The notes under the pieces were generated by a model. It made no database searches. It was given only the letters and a program-made list of their open reading frames with translations, and was not told the DNA's origin. Below, one piece after another: positions 8,953-17,938 of a DNA stretch of 64,000 nt. The position numbers and the translations under genes were made by a program. This DNA comes from Flexivirga endophytica. GTDB taxonomy: Bacteria > Actinomycetota > Actinomycetes > Actinomycetales > Dermatophilaceae. Within the stretch, counting starts at the first letter, position 1. Each line of letters begins with the position of its first letter. The stretch is taken from the NCBI RefSeq assembly GCF_014640635.1, contig NZ_BMHI01000005.1, positions 248,001 to 312,000 on the forward strand. The letters run 5' to 3'.

Positions 8953-10785
8953 ATGCACCCCGTCGTCAGAAACACCGCCAGTCGCCGCCAGTTGCTTGCC
9001 ATGACGATGATCGGAGGTGCGGGGATCGTGGGAGTCGCAAAGGCACCGTCGGCGGCCGCTGCGCCGAACTCGGCGCACGAACTGCGCCTGACCGTGTTGG
9101 GCACGACGGACCTGCACGGGCACGTCTACAACTGGGACTACTTCAAGGACACCGAGTACGACGACGCCAAGCACAACGACGTAGGAGCCGCGAAGTGCGC
9201 CACGCTGATCCAGGCGGTTCGTGAGGAGCGTGGCGCGGGCACCTGCATCACGTTGGATGCCGGCGACACGATCCAGGGCACGCCACTGGCGTACTACTAC
9301 GCCAAGATCGAGCCGATCGGCAAGGACGTCATCCACCCGATGGCGCTGGCAATGAACCAGATCGGGTATGACGCCGCGGCCCTCGGCAATCACGAGTTCA
9401 ACTACGGCATGGACCTGCTGCGGACCTTCCAGAGCCAGCTGCATCACCCGTTGCTGGGCGCGAACGCGCTGGACTGGAACACCGGGAAGGCAGTCTTTCC
9501 GTCATACACGCTGAAGCGGGTGCAGGTGCCCGGCCACAAGCCGGTGACCGTCGGCATCGTCGGGCTGGTGACGCCCGGCGTCGCGATCTGGGACAAGGCC
9601 AACGTCGAGGGCAAGGTCAAGTTCAACGGTATCGTCGAGCAGGCCAAGCTGGTCATCCCCGAGGTCAAGCGCCAGGGCGCCGACATCGTCGTCGTGTCGT
9701 GCCACTCCGGTGCGGACACGTCCTCGTCATACGGTGATGCGTTGCCCTACCCGGAGAACGCGAGCACGCTTCTCGCACAACAGGTCCCGGACATCGACGC
9801 GATCCTCGTCGGCCACGCACACGTGGAGATCCCGCAGCGATTCGTGACCAACGAGCAGACCGGCAAGCAGGTCCTGCTGTCCGAGCCGCTGTGCTTCGGC
9901 GAGCGCGTGACGGTGATGGACCTCAACCTGCGCAAGAACCGCGGCCAGTGGGAGGTCGCCAGCTCGGCGGCCACGCTGCTGAACTCCAACACCGCGCCGG
10001 AGGACCCCACGATCGCCAAGATCCTGCGCACCCCGCACGAGAAGGTGCGCACCTACGTCAACGGCGTGATCGGCACCTGCGCGGAGACGATGAGCGGTGC
10101 GCGGGCCTGCGTCGAGGACGCAGCGGCGGTCGACTTCATCAATCTCGTGCAGGCGCAGGCGGTCAAGGCAGGCCTGGCCGGCACCGCCGACGAGAACACC
10201 CCGGTGCTCTCGATCGCGGCACCGTTCAGCCGGACCGCGGTCATTCCCGAGGGAGACGTGACCGTCCGCGACGTCGCCGGCCTCTACATCTACGACAACA
10301 CGCTGTTGGGCATCAAGTTCACCGGCAAGCAGGTCAAGGCCTATCTCGAGACGTCTGTGACCTACTTCAAGCAGATCAGCGGCACCGGCCCGTTCGCCAT
10401 GGACGACGTGACCAACGCCGTCACCCCGACTGCGCCCAACGGCACGCCGGACTACAACTACGACGTCATGGGCGGTCTGGACGCCGCGCTGACCTACGAC
10501 ATCGACCTGAGCGTCCCGGCCGGCAACCGCATCCGCAACCTGGCGTATGACGGCAAGCCAGTGGCCGACGGTGACAGCTACGTGATCGCGATCAACAACT
10601 ACCGGCAGTCCGGTGGCGGCGGCTTCCCGGGCGTGACCACCGCCGAGGTTGTTTACAACCGGCAGAACGAGATTCGGCAGTTGATCATCGACTGGGTGAC
10701 GGCCAACAAGACCATCGACCCGTCGTCGTTCCACACCGTCGACTGGCGGCTGGTCTCGGGCAGCACGCCGATCGTCATCTCCTAG
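8953..10785 (+). CDS. Tat-exported 5'-nucleotidase / 2',3'-cyclic phosphodiesterase
   Basis: A 610-residue exported metallophosphatase of the UshA/CpdB type that releases phosphate or nucleosides from extracellular nucleotides. The N-terminus carries a twin-arginine signal (ASRRQLLAMTM) with cleavage likely after the Ala-rich stretch near residue 36. The metallophosphoesterase domain shows GTTDLHGH, DAGDTIQG, GNHEFNYG and GHAHVEIP; the C-terminal nucleotidase domain has YIYDNTLLGIKFTGKQVK and NNYRQSGGGGFPG. Start 8953 is preceded by GAAGGAGA. The frame stays open far upstream inside hmgA, but that part is a shadow. Its last 11 bases overlap the convergent helD gene. Confidence 0.93.
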   Translation: MHPVVRNTASRRQLLAMTMIGGAGIVGVAKAPSAAAAPNSAHELRLTVLGTTDLHGHVYNWDYFKDTEYDDAKHNDVGAAKCATLIQAVREERGAGTCITLDAGDTIQGTPLAYYYAKIEPIGKDVIHPMALAMNQIGYDAAALGNHEFNYGMDLLRTFQSQLHHPLLGANALDWNTGKAVFPSYTLKRVQVPGHKPVTVGIVGLVTPGVAIWDKANVEGKVKFNGIVEQAKLVIPEVKRQGADIVVVSCHSGADTSSSYGDALPYPENASTLLAQQVPDIDAILVGHAHVEIPQRFVTNEQTGKQVLLSEPLCFGERVTVMDLNLRKNRGQWEVASSAATLLNSNTAPEDPTIAKILRTPHEKVRTYVNGVIGTCAETMSGARACVEDAAAVDFINLVQAQAVKAGLAGTADENTPVLSIAAPFSRTAVIPEGDVTVRDVAGLYIYDNTLLGIKFTGKQVKAYLETSVTYFKQISGTGPFAMDDVTNAVTPTAPNGTPDYNYDVMGGLDAALTYDIDLSVPAGNRIRNLAYDGKPVADGDSYVIAINNYRQSGGGGFPGVTTAEVVYNRQNEIRQLIIDWVTANKTIDPSSFHTVDWRLVSGSTPIVIS

Positions 10786-12910
10786 CCGGCAAAACGACCT
10801 GGCCCAGCTCCTGCGTGCAGCGGGTCAGGGCGACATACAGGCCGTTCCAGCCGCGGGGTTCAGTGGTGATGCCGTCCGGGTCGACGACCAGGGCGGCATC
10901 CCACTCCAGCCCCTTGGCTTCGGTGGCCGCGAGCACGACGACATCCGGCAGCTGCTCGCGCAGCGCTGTGACCCGTGCCTGCGGCGCGACCACGCCCACG
11001 CTGCCGCCCTGCCAGCGGGCGGCCATCGCGTCCACCGACTCCCTTACGGTGGCTGCGAGTTCGGCGTCGCGCACCTGCACCGTCCACGGCTCGAAACCGG
11101 AGTCACGGACTGCGCGGGGCGGCTCGTTGTGGCTACCGGCCTTCGCGAGCACGGCGCCGGTGAGGACCATGACTTCGCGCGGTGTCCGGTAGCAGATTGT
11201 CAGATCGCTGCGCCTCCAGCGCTCACCGAAGACGGGTGCGATCGCCCCCTCCCAGGAGGTGTGCCGATGCGCCGCCTCCGTCTGGTCGATGTCGCCCACC
11301 GCAGTGATCGACCGGGATGGGACACGGCGCGCAATCATCTGCCACTGCATCGCGGACAGCTCCTGCGCTTCGTCGACGACCACGTGGCCATAGGCCCAAT
11401 CCCTTCTGGCCGCAGCGCGATCCGCCAGGAACTCGCCCTGGTCGTCGATCTCCGCGATCGGGCCGAGCAGCTCCGAGACCGCGTCCAACAGGGCGATGTC
11501 GCTGGACGCGAGGGGCGCTGGCTCGCCCGCGATCAGTGCCCGCTGGTCCGGGTCGAGCCAGTCGGCGAACTCGCTGAGCGCCGCGTCGTCGCCGAGGAGA
11601 TCCCGCAGGGTCAGCCGGGCGTCATACAACGGCCAGAAGTCGTCGAGCACGCCGGCAACACTGCGGTCGTTCGCGATTCGTATCCGTAACTGCTCGATGT
11701 CGTGATCGCTCAGCGTCCCGTCGACGTGCCCGCCGGTGGCGCCGGTGTGGACGCCACGATCGTCGGACTTCGCCTGGCTGGCATCCACCCGCTCGAGGAT
11801 GTCCTCGAGTCCCTCCTCCACGCGGGCGAGCAATTCGTCGTGGTGCTCGACCACGGCATCGGTGAGGAGATCGTGCACGTTCTCGACGAACCAGCGCCGT
11901 GCGGCATGCAGGTCCCGCCCGCTGACGGCCGCGTCCACCGCACGACGAATCTGCCGCAGTGGCAACGTGTGTGGCTCACCGTCGAGGAGGAAGTGCAGTG
12001 CTTCCGGCGCGGGCACGAGGGAGTGGGCGTATGCCGTGAGCGTGTCCTGCCAGGACACTCGCCCCTTCAGCTCCGCGAGGGCGCGGGACTCGTCGCGCTC
12101 CACGGCGACCCCTGGCACGAGGGTGTCGCAGGTGGCGGGCACCACCGCGGTCTCACCGAGGGCGGGGAGCACCTGGGCGATGTAGTCGAGGAAGCGTCGG
12201 GACGGCCCGAGGACGAGCACACCCTGGCTCGCCAGGTCCGGGTTGCTGAAGAGCAGATAGGCGACGCGGTGCAGCGCGACCACCGTCTTTCCGGTGCCCG
12301 GGCCGCCCTGCACGACCAGCGGCCCGTCGCTGTCGGCGCGCACGATCGCGTCCTGCTCGCGTTGCAGCGTCGCGACGGCGGTGCCCATCTTGCCGGTGCG
12401 GCGTGCGGAGAGGGCGTTGAGCAGTGCGCCCTCGCCGACCAACTCCTCGCCCTCGGATCCGCCCGCGTCGAGGGGTTCGTCGTCAACACCGACGACTCGG
12501 CGGCCCTCGGTGCGGATGTGCCGGCGGCGCCGCTGACCCTGCGGGTCCAGAGGGGTCGCCGTGTAGAAGGGGCGAGCTGCCGGCGCTCGCCAGTCGAGCA
12601 CGAGCGGCTCGGAGTCGTCGTCGGCGCGCGGCAGGCCCACGCGGCCGAGGTGCCGACTGGTGCCGTCGGTCGCGTCGAGCCGACCGAAGACCAGACCGGA
12701 CTCGGCATGCCGGAGGTCGGACCTGCGCCGCCGCAGACTGGTGATGCGGGCGGCCTCGACCGCGTCGCGTGGGGCTGCCTCGAGATCCTGCTCCACCTCC
12801 TGCAGCAGCTCCTCCCTGCGCAGGTAGGCGTCGTCGACAGTCTCCTGTTCCTGGTGCAGCGCGTCCGCTTGTCGGGTGGTTGTTCCGGGCACAGCACTCC
12901 CTCGGTACAT
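10775..12910 (-). CDS. helD: HelD-type RNA polymerase recycling helicase
   Basis: A 711-residue superfamily 1 ATPase related to UvrD/Rep. HelD proteins remove stalled or idle RNA polymerase from nucleic acid. The N-terminal 60 residues form a predicted antiparallel coiled coil (QETVDDAYLRREELLQEVEQ), the hallmark distinguishing HelD from UvrD. Walker A GGPGTGKT is at about 202-209, Walker B VVVDEAQELS near 500, motif III/IV GDIDQTEAAHRHTSW follows, and the motor ends with ATEAKGLEWDAALVV and YVALTRCTQELG. The ATG at 12910 fits known N-termini; an upstream-extended frame to 13165 runs through the repeat array and is not credible. Several HelD forms confer rifamycin tolerance, which cannot be judged from sequence alone. 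Confidence 0.9.
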   Translation of the reverse strand: MYRGSAVPGTTTRQADALHQEQETVDDAYLRREELLQEVEQDLEAAPRDAVEAARITSLRRRRSDLRHAESGLVFGRLDATDGTSRHLGRVGLPRADDDSEPLVLDWRAPAARPFYTATPLDPQGQRRRRHIRTEGRRVVGVDDEPLDAGGSEGEELVGEGALLNALSARRTGKMGTAVATLQREQDAIVRADSDGPLVVQGGPGTGKTVVALHRVAYLLFSNPDLASQGVLVLGPSRRFLDYIAQVLPALGETAVVPATCDTLVPGVAVERDESRALAELKGRVSWQDTLTAYAHSLVPAPEALHFLLDGEPHTLPLRQIRRAVDAAVSGRDLHAARRWFVENVHDLLTDAVVEHHDELLARVEEGLEDILERVDASQAKSDDRGVHTGATGGHVDGTLSDHDIEQLRIRIANDRSVAGVLDDFWPLYDARLTLRDLLGDDAALSEFADWLDPDQRALIAGEPAPLASSDIALLDAVSELLGPIAEIDDQGEFLADRAAARRDWAYGHVVVDEAQELSAMQWQMIARRVPSRSITAVGDIDQTEAAHRHTSWEGAIAPVFGERWRRSDLTICYRTPREVMVLTGAVLAKAGSHNEPPRAVRDSGFEPWTVQVRDAELAATVRESVDAMAARWQGGSVGVVAPQARVTALREQLPDVVVLAATEAKGLEWDAALVVDPDGITTEPRGWNGLYVALTRCTQELGQVVLPARR

Positions 12911-13000
12911 GTACGGCGATCCTGTCGCAACTACCGATCGTGAACGGATGTTCCCGTGAATGCACCTTTGACTGATGCCACGAATCGTGGCCTTCCACTG

Positions 13001-13116
13001 CGCCGAGAGGACAGGTGTTGTACCGAGAGGACAGGCGTTGTACCGGGAGGACAGGCGTTGGGACGGATTGTGCCCGGAATCGGCTGTCCTTTCGACGATC
13101 GGCTGTCCTCTCGGCG
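13001..13116. repeat. array of five AGAGGACAG-type boxes upstream of helD
   Basis: The 322-base gap between helD and pncA has no gene but holds an ordered array. Three head-to-tail 20-bp units (13001-13020, 13021-13040, 13041-13060; consensus taccgagaggacaggcgttg) are followed by two copies in opposite orientation (about 13081-13094 and 13100-13116). The first 14 bases (13001-13014) and 13103-13116 are an exact inverted repeat. The 20-bp period is close to two helical turns, suggesting co-operative protein binding. The array lies 90-205 bases upstream of the helD start. A role in helD control is inference; the sequence differs from the rifamycin-associated element as I recall it. Confidence 0.85.
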
Positions 13117-13232
13117 AAGGGGGCGCGGGGGATCTCAGGCGGCGGAGATCGGCGTGGGGGGTCATGACCCTCTACGGATACGTTTCCGGGACGACCGAGT
13201 TGATCGAGCTCATGGTCGACCGGATCGCCGGC

Positions 13233-13799
13233 TCAGTCGACGACGGTGATTCCCGCGGCGTGGAACTCCTCGAGCGCTCGCGCTGTCGACTCGGGCGCGA
13301 CTCCCGCGGTGAGTCCGATGAGGACCCGCGTCGTGAAGTCGCCCTTGGCGGCGTCCAGGGCGGTCGCCCGGACGCAGTGGTCCGTGGCGATGCCGACGAC
13401 GTCCACCTCGTCGATGTCGTGCTCGCGCAGCCAGCCGGTCAGGCCGACACCTTGCTCAGTCGCGCCCTCGAAGCCGCTGTATGCCGCTTCGTACTGGCCC
13501 TTGCGGAAGATCGCCGCCACCTGCGCGATGACCGGCTGTACTTCGGTCCGGAAGTCCGCGCCGGGAGTGCCGACCTCGCAGTGCACCGGCCAACTGTCCA
13601 CGAAGTCAGGTGTTTTCGACCAGTGACTGCCCGGGTCGATGTGCCAGTCTGCAGTCGCAACGAGTTGCGTGTAGGTGTCGCCGTGCTCGTCGACGTACGA
13701 CGCGATGCGCTCGGCGACGGCGATCCCGCCGTCCACCGCGAGCGACCCGCCCTCGCAGAAGTCGTTCTGGACGTCGACCATCACCAGCGCGCGTGCCAT
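13233..13799 (-). CDS. pncA: nicotinamidase, isochorismatase family
   Basis: Deamidates nicotinamide to nicotinate for NAD salvage. The 188-residue protein contains the catalytic triad residues Asp (VDVQNDF, residue about 8), Lys (FRKGQ, about 95) and Cys (GIATDHCVRATA, about 137), and the metal-binding DWHIDPGSHW. The ATG at 13799 gives the usual MARALVMVDVQNDF beginning; one codon set upstream (13808) is less likely. It is the last gene of the minus-strand run headed by pncB, which uses its product. In mycobacteria this enzyme activates pyrazinamide. Confidence 0.94.
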   Translation of the reverse strand: MARALVMVDVQNDFCEGGSLAVDGGIAVAERIASYVDEHGDTYTQLVATADWHIDPGSHWSKTPDFVDSWPVHCEVGTPGADFRTEVQPVIAQVAAIFRKGQYEAAYSGFEGATEQGVGLTGWLREHDIDEVDVVGIATDHCVRATALDAAKGDFTTRVLIGLTAGVAPESTARALEEFHAAGITVVD

Positions 13800-13850
13800 A
13801 CGGCACATCGTACGGCCGTCCTTGTCGCAGCAACACGGCGTCGCCGATCG

Positions 13851-14456
13851 TCACGGTCGACCCGGCACCTCGAGCGCCATCACGCAGTTCTTCAGGCCCT
13901 TCGGGCGGACGTAGGTGAAACCGAGTCGCTCGTAGAGCCGGCGGGTGCCGTTGTAGAGGAACGACGACGACACCTTCTTGGTCTGATGCGTCAGGTCGTG
14001 CGGATAGGACTCCACCACGCCGCCACCGTCCTGCGCGATGAGGTCCAGAGCACCCCGGATCGCCATCTCGGTGATCCCGCGTCGGCGGAATCTCCGATCG
14101 ACGAATACGCAGGTGATCCGGTAGTCCGGGTCGCCGTCCTTCTCGGCGTCGTACTGCTTGCGGTGGTGTATATCGGGCAGCTCGGCCGGCGGGCCGTACT
14201 CCGCCCAAGCGATCGCCTCCGGCCCGTCCCCGCCGTCGTGTATGACGAGCGCCGCGTGGTTGGTGCCCTCCTCGACCACGCACTTCTTGTATGCCCGGTT
14301 GCCGTCGTAGCCCGGCTCGTGACCCTCTCGCTCGGGAAGGAACTTCACGCACCAGCACCCGCTGAAGATCCCGTTGTGTCGCTCCACCAGCGCGTCGAAC
14401 AGCGGCCAGGTCTCGGGCGTGAGAGGCCGGACGTCGAATGTCGTGTCAGTGCCCAC
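13851..14456 (-). CDS. GNAT family N-acetyltransferase
   Basis: A 201-residue acetyl-CoA-dependent acyltransferase of unknown substrate. The acetyl-CoA pyrophosphate loop is VDRRFRRRGITEMAIRGAL at about 117-135, and the late YNGTRRLYERLGFTYV segment is the conserved GNAT motif B. A Cys-rich patch GCWCVKF near residue 33 resembles a subgroup found widely in soil bacteria. It lies between pncA and a pair of other GNAT genes but is not closely similar to them. Confidence 0.85.
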   Translation of the reverse strand: MGTDTTFDVRPLTPETWPLFDALVERHNGIFSGCWCVKFLPEREGHEPGYDGNRAYKKCVVEEGTNHAALVIHDGGDGPEAIAWAEYGPPAELPDIHHRKQYDAEKDGDPDYRITCVFVDRRFRRRGITEMAIRGALDLIAQDGGGVVESYPHDLTHQTKKVSSSFLYNGTRRLYERLGFTYVRPKGLKNCVMALEVPGRP

Positions 14457-14528
14457 CGACCCACCGTAGGACCGGATCGTGACCGGTGTCCTGCCCTTTG
14501 GACGACGTGAGGGCCCAGGGCGGACGCA

Positions 14529-15032
14529 TCAGGGCCGAACGAGACCCATCACCTGACGCTCGGCGTCCAGCAGGCCGAGGGTCCGCCAGCCTCGCGAACG
14601 GTAGAGCCGGACGGCTGGGTCGTCGTCGCCCGAGCTGGTGCCCAGCAGCGCACGGCCGGTGAGCCCTTCGAGCAACGCATCGTGCAGGCGATGGCCGACG
14701 CCGCGGCGCCGCGCCGCAGGGGCCACGGCCAGCTCGACGAACTCGAAGTGACCGCCGATCCACTCCGCTGCGACGTCCGGCAGTGTCCGGACGACCAGGT
14801 TCGGCCAGAATTGCCCGTGGTCGCCGTGATAGCCCCAGGCGCAACCGACCAACTGGTCGTCGTCGAGCGCGACCGCGAGGCGGTAGCCGTCACGCGCGCG
14901 GTGCCGGTCGTACATCTGTTGCCGCCACGCGTCTTCGTCGGGGAAGTCGCCGAAAACCGTGTCGTACAAGGCGAATACGGGTGCGGCATACGCAGTGGCG
15001 GCCTCGCCGTCGACGATGTCGATGCGGGTCAT
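14529..15032 (-). CDS. GNAT N-acetyltransferase, downstream copy of a tandem pair
   Basis: A 167-residue acetyltransferase starting MTRIDIVDGEAATAYAAPVF. The CoA loop is VAPAARRRGVGHRLHDALL, and SRGWRTLG is the GNAT motif B. It aligns over its whole length with the product of the next gene upstream (15052-15582): both share DGEAA/DGEGAA, FALYDTVFG, RDGYRLA, WGYHGDHGQFWP/WGYRGERGQHWP, LTGRALLGT and RSRGW/KSRGW. The two genes are separated by 19 bases, so this is a recent-looking tandem duplication. The frame is open upstream, but that extension reads the neighbour's sequence out of frame. Confidence 0.85.
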   Translation of the reverse strand: MTRIDIVDGEAATAYAAPVFALYDTVFGDFPDEDAWRQQMYDRHRARDGYRLAVALDDDQLVGCAWGYHGDHGQFWPNLVVRTLPDVAAEWIGGHFEFVELAVAPAARRRGVGHRLHDALLEGLTGRALLGTSSGDDDPAVRLYRSRGWRTLGLLDAERQVMGLVRP

Positions 15033-15051
15033 GCTTCGGTTCCTGCAGGCC

Positions 15052-15582
15052 TCAACCAGCAGTTCGAGACGGGACAGGAAGGGGTAGGTATGCGCCCATG
15101 ACCTGGCGGTTGTCCTGCAGGTGACCCAACGTGCTCCAGCCGCGGGACTTGTAGAGGCGCAGCGCCGGGTCGTCGACCGCGAGGGTGGTGCCCAGTAGCG
15201 CACGCCCGGTGAGACCGTCGAGCAACGCATCGTGCAGACCGACACCCAGGCCCTGTCGACGCGCACCGGGATCGACCGCGAGCTCGACCAGCTCGAAGTG
15301 GTCGCGTACCCACTCCGCCGGCAGCTCGGGCAATGTGCGCGCCACCAGGTCCGGCCAGTGCTGACCACGCTCGCCGCGGTAGCCCCACGCGAAGCCGAGC
15401 ACCTTTTCGCCGTCGAGGGCCAGCGCCAGCCGGTAGCCGTCGCGCGTCCGGTCGCGGTCGAAGAGCTGCTCGCGCCATACGGCTTTGTCGGGGAACCGGC
15501 CGAAAACCGTGTCGTACAGGGCGAAGATGCGATCGGCGTAGGGAGCGGCGCCTTCGCCGTCAATCAGCTCGATGCTGGTCAT
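15052..15582 (-). CDS. GNAT N-acetyltransferase, upstream copy of a tandem pair
   Basis: A 176-residue acetyltransferase starting MTSIELIDGEGAAPYADRIF, paralogous to the product of 14529-15032. The CoA-binding loop VDPGARRQGLGVGLHDALLDG is intact, as is the aromatic WGYRGERGQHWPDLV segment before it, so both copies look functional. Compared with its sister it has an extra C-terminal tail (YLPLPVPSRTAG). It starts 19 bases after the pncB stop and is probably in the same transcript. The substrate is unknown. Confidence 0.85.
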   Translation of the reverse strand: MTSIELIDGEGAAPYADRIFALYDTVFGRFPDKAVWREQLFDRDRTRDGYRLALALDGEKVLGFAWGYRGERGQHWPDLVARTLPELPAEWVRDHFELVELAVDPGARRQGLGVGLHDALLDGLTGRALLGTTLAVDDPALRLYKSRGWSTLGHLQDNRQVMGAYLPLPVPSRTAG

Positions 15583-15601
15583 GACTTCCTTCTCGTTCGT
15601 G

Positions 15602-16915
15602 TCATTGCTCATAGATCGTCGGAATGACCGGCTCGCCCCTTGACATCTGTCGGGCGGTCGGCGGCAATTCTCCCCGAGAGGTGCCGTGGTGTTTGCGGGC
15701 ATCATCCAGGCTCGCGGTGAAGACGCGCTCGCCGTGCTCGACCAGCGGGACCAGCAGGGACCGGTCGTCGCCGTCGTCGGTCGGTGGGGTGCCGATGCCG
15801 ATGACCTCGGCCTCTGCGATGCCCTGTGGGTCGCGTCGCCGCAGCGCGAACTTGCGGCCGCCGATCGACGTCTTGTCCTTACTCTTCTTCGCGACACCCT
15901 GCAGCTCGCCGGCAGAGTCCTCGCGCGAGACGAGCTTGTAGACCAATCCCGCTGTGGGAGCACCGGATCCGGTGACCAACTGAGTCCCGACGCCGTATCC
16001 GTCGACCGGTCCGGCCTGCAGTGCAGCGATGGCGAACTCATCCAGGTCCGAAGTGACCACGATCTTGGTGGCGGTAGCCCCCAGGGAGTCCAGTTGCTCG
16101 CGGACCTCACGGGCCTGCTGCAGGAGGTCGCCGGAGTCCAGGCGCACCCCGCCGAGCTCGGTGCCCGCGATCTCGACGGCCAGCTTCACGGCGTTGGGCA
16201 CGTCGTAGGTGTCGACCAGCAACGTGGTGCTCGGCCCAAAGGTGTCCACCTGCGACTGGAACGCCGTGCGCTCGTCATCGTGCAGCAGGGTGAACGCGTG
16301 CGCTGCCGTGCCGGTCGTGGGGACGCCATACCGACGGCCGGCCTCGAGGTTGGACGTCGTGCTGAACCCGGCGATGTATGCCGCTCGGGCCGCGGCGACG
16401 GCGGCCTCCTCGTGCGTGCGGCGCGAACCCATCTCGATGCACGGGCGATCCTCGGCAGCAGCGGTCATCCGGCTGGCGGCGGACGCGATCGCGGTGTCGT
16501 GATTGAGGATCGACAGCACCAGCGTCTCCAGCACGACCGCCTCGGCGAAGGTCGACTCGACGACCAGCATTGGCGAGCCGGGGAAGTAGACCTCCCCCTC
16601 GGCGTAGCCCCAGATGTCGCCGGTGAACTCGTATGACGCGAGCCAGGCGAGCGTCGGGTCGTCGACGACCTTGTGCTCGCGCAGGAAGTTCAGCTCGGCG
16701 TCGGCGAAGCGGAACTGCTGCAACGCGTCGAGGAGCCGACCGGTGCCGGCGACCACGCCATACCGTCGTCCGTCGGGCAGTCTTCGCCCGAAAGCCTCGA
16801 AGACACTGCGGCGTTCGGCGGTTCCGTCACGCAGCGCCGCACTCAGCATCGTCAGCTCGTAGTGGTCGGTCAGCAGCGCGGTGGACGCGCCCGCGGGTGT
16901 GGTCACCTGCGTCAC
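15602..16915 (-). CDS. pncB: nicotinate phosphoribosyltransferase
   Basis: Makes nicotinate mononucleotide from nicotinate and PRPP, feeding NAD synthesis. The 437-residue length and motifs fit the family: [18 protein letters not shown] at the N-terminus, [13 protein letters not shown] with the phosphoribosylated-His region, GTAAHAF, and [22 protein letters not shown] with the phosphate-binding acidic loop. It heads a minus-strand run that ends with pncA, which supplies nicotinate. Divergent from clpS across 49 bases, the arrangement commonly seen in actinobacteria. Confidence 0.95.
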   Translation of the reverse strand: MTQVTTPAGASTALLTDHYELTMLSAALRDGTAERRSVFEAFGRRLPDGRRYGVVAGTGRLLDALQQFRFADAELNFLREHKVVDDPTLAWLASYEFTGDIWGYAEGEVYFPGSPMLVVESTFAEAVVLETLVLSILNHDTAIASAASRMTAAAEDRPCIEMGSRRTHEEAAVAAARAAYIAGFSTTSNLEAGRRYGVPTTGTAAHAFTLLHDDERTAFQSQVDTFGPSTTLLVDTYDVPNAVKLAVEIAGTELGGVRLDSGDLLQQAREVREQLDSLGATATKIVVTSDLDEFAIAALQAGPVDGYGVGTQLVTGSGAPTAGLVYKLVSREDSAGELQGVAKKSKDKTSIGGRKFALRRRDPQGIAEAEVIGIGTPPTDDGDDRSLLVPLVEHGERVFTASLDDARKHHGTSRGELPPTARQMSRGEPVIPTIYEQ

Positions 16916-16951
16916 TCTAGGGCAGCCTTCGTTCTTGGTGCGGGTCTTGCC

Positions 16952-16957
16952 TATCGT
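16952..16957 (+). promoter_or_regulatory. -10 box TATCGT for clpS
   Basis: TATCGT ends 7 bases before the GTG start of clpS, the spacing expected for a leaderless transcript. GGGAG between box and start could instead act as a ribosome site if transcription began further upstream. Confidence 0.45.
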
Positions 16958-16964
16958 TGGGAGC

Positions 16965-17267
16965 GTGTCTGTTGCACCCCCGGAGCATGCCTCGCCCGAC
17001 GTCGACCTCGACGTCGAGGCGATCGAGCAGACCGATCAGCCCTGGGTGACGATCGTCTGGAACGATCCGGTCAACCTCATGTCCTATGTCTCCTGGGTGT
17101 TCCAGAACTACTTCGGGTACTCGCAGGCGAAGGCCGAGAAGCTGATGATGACGGTCCACCGAGAAGGCCGTGCGGTGGTCTCCAGCGGACCACGGGAGCG
17201 GATGGAGACCGACACCGAGGCGATGCAGGGATACGGCCTGTGGGCCACCTTCGAGAAGGACTCCTGA
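16965..17267 (+). CDS. clpS: ATP-dependent Clp protease adaptor ClpS
   Basis: Delivers N-degron substrates to the ClpA/ClpC-ClpP protease. The 100-residue protein has the core motif [21 protein letters not shown], where the Asn-Asp pair binds the substrate's N-terminal residue, and the later [12 protein letters not shown] helix. The GTG at 16965 gives a normal-length protein; the frame upstream would add an unrelated stretch overlapping pncB. Its stop overlaps the next start by one base (TGATG), so it is translationally coupled to the DUF2017 gene, a conserved actinobacterial pair. Confidence 0.95.
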   Translation: MSVAPPEHASPDVDLDVEAIEQTDQPWVTIVWNDPVNLMSYVSWVFQNYFGYSQAKAEKLMMTVHREGRAVVSSGPRERMETDTEAMQGYGLWATFEKDS

Positions 17268-17848
17268 TGGCAACCGCGTTCAAGCGGAAGGGTTCTCGGG
17301 TCGTCGCGCGCTTTGACGAGAACGAACGCACCATCGTGCGTGAACTGTTGGACCAGACCCGCGAGTTGCTCACACCGAGCGGGGGCCTGAGCGGCGACCC
17401 GGTCGAGGACATGTTCGCCGGTCTCGGCACCGCACCGGATCCGGAGGAACTGGCGCGCCGTGATCCGGCGCTGGCCAGACTGCTGCCCGACGGGCACCGT
17501 GACGACCCCGAGATGGCGGCGGAGTTCCGCGCGCTGACCGAGCACAGCCTGCGTCAGCGGAAGGTCGCCACACTGACCACCGCGATCGAGGCGCTCGACC
17601 AGCCGAGCGCACGCGACAAGCTGGAGCTCGATCTCGGTCAGGCGCAGGCGCTGCTCGTCGGGCTGGCGGACGTGCGGCTCGCCCTGGGCGAGCGGCTGCG
17701 GCTGCGCACCGACGAGGACAGCGAACGGCTGCAGGACGACCTGTCCGACGCGGGGGCGGACGCCGCGGAGGACCCACGCCTGGCCATCGGCCTCTACTAC
17801 GACTTCCTCACCTGGATGCAGGAGTCGCTGGCCGGAGTATTGCTGTAG
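17267..17848 (+). CDS. DUF2017 family protein (AosR-like)
   Basis: A 193-residue, mostly helical soluble protein. DUF2017 members sit directly after clpS in actinobacteria; the mycobacterial member has been described as an oxidative-stress regulator (AosR). Family features seen here are an N-terminal FKRKGSRVVARFDENERTIVRELLDQ, an acidic linker, and a C-terminal GLYYDFLTWMQESLAGVL. Start fixed by the one-base overlap with clpS. Function in this organism is inferred from the family. Confidence 0.8.
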   Translation: MATAFKRKGSRVVARFDENERTIVRELLDQTRELLTPSGGLSGDPVEDMFAGLGTAPDPEELARRDPALARLLPDGHRDDPEMAAEFRALTEHSLRQRKVATLTTAIEALDQPSARDKLELDLGQAQALLVGLADVRLALGERLRLRTDEDSERLQDDLSDAGADAAEDPRLAIGLYYDFLTWMQESLAGVLL

Positions 17849-17923
17849 GTCACCCCACGAAGTTCCTCCCCTGCGCTCTAGCCGGGACCCCGACGCCTTG
17901 CCCGGCGTGATCTCGCCAGGCAA

Positions 17924-17929
17924 TAGGAT
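17924..17929 (+). promoter_or_regulatory. -10 box TAGGAT for gltX
   Basis: TAGGAT ends 9 bases before the ATG of gltX, implying a leader of only a couple of bases. A TTGCCC about 20 bases upstream is a weak -35 candidate. Confidence 0.4.
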
Positions 17930-17938
17930 TCGGGCATC

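Noticed and set aside
13001-13116. Possible CRISPR array
   Set aside because: Unit and period are both 20 bp with no spacers, two copies are inverted, and no cas gene is near.
12911-13165. N-terminal extension of HelD
   Set aside because: Would translate the repeat array; the coiled-coil N-terminus begins normally from 12910.
12975-14510. Plus-strand open frame of 511 codons
   Set aside because: Runs through the repeat array and antisense to pncA and a GNAT gene; no motif seen.
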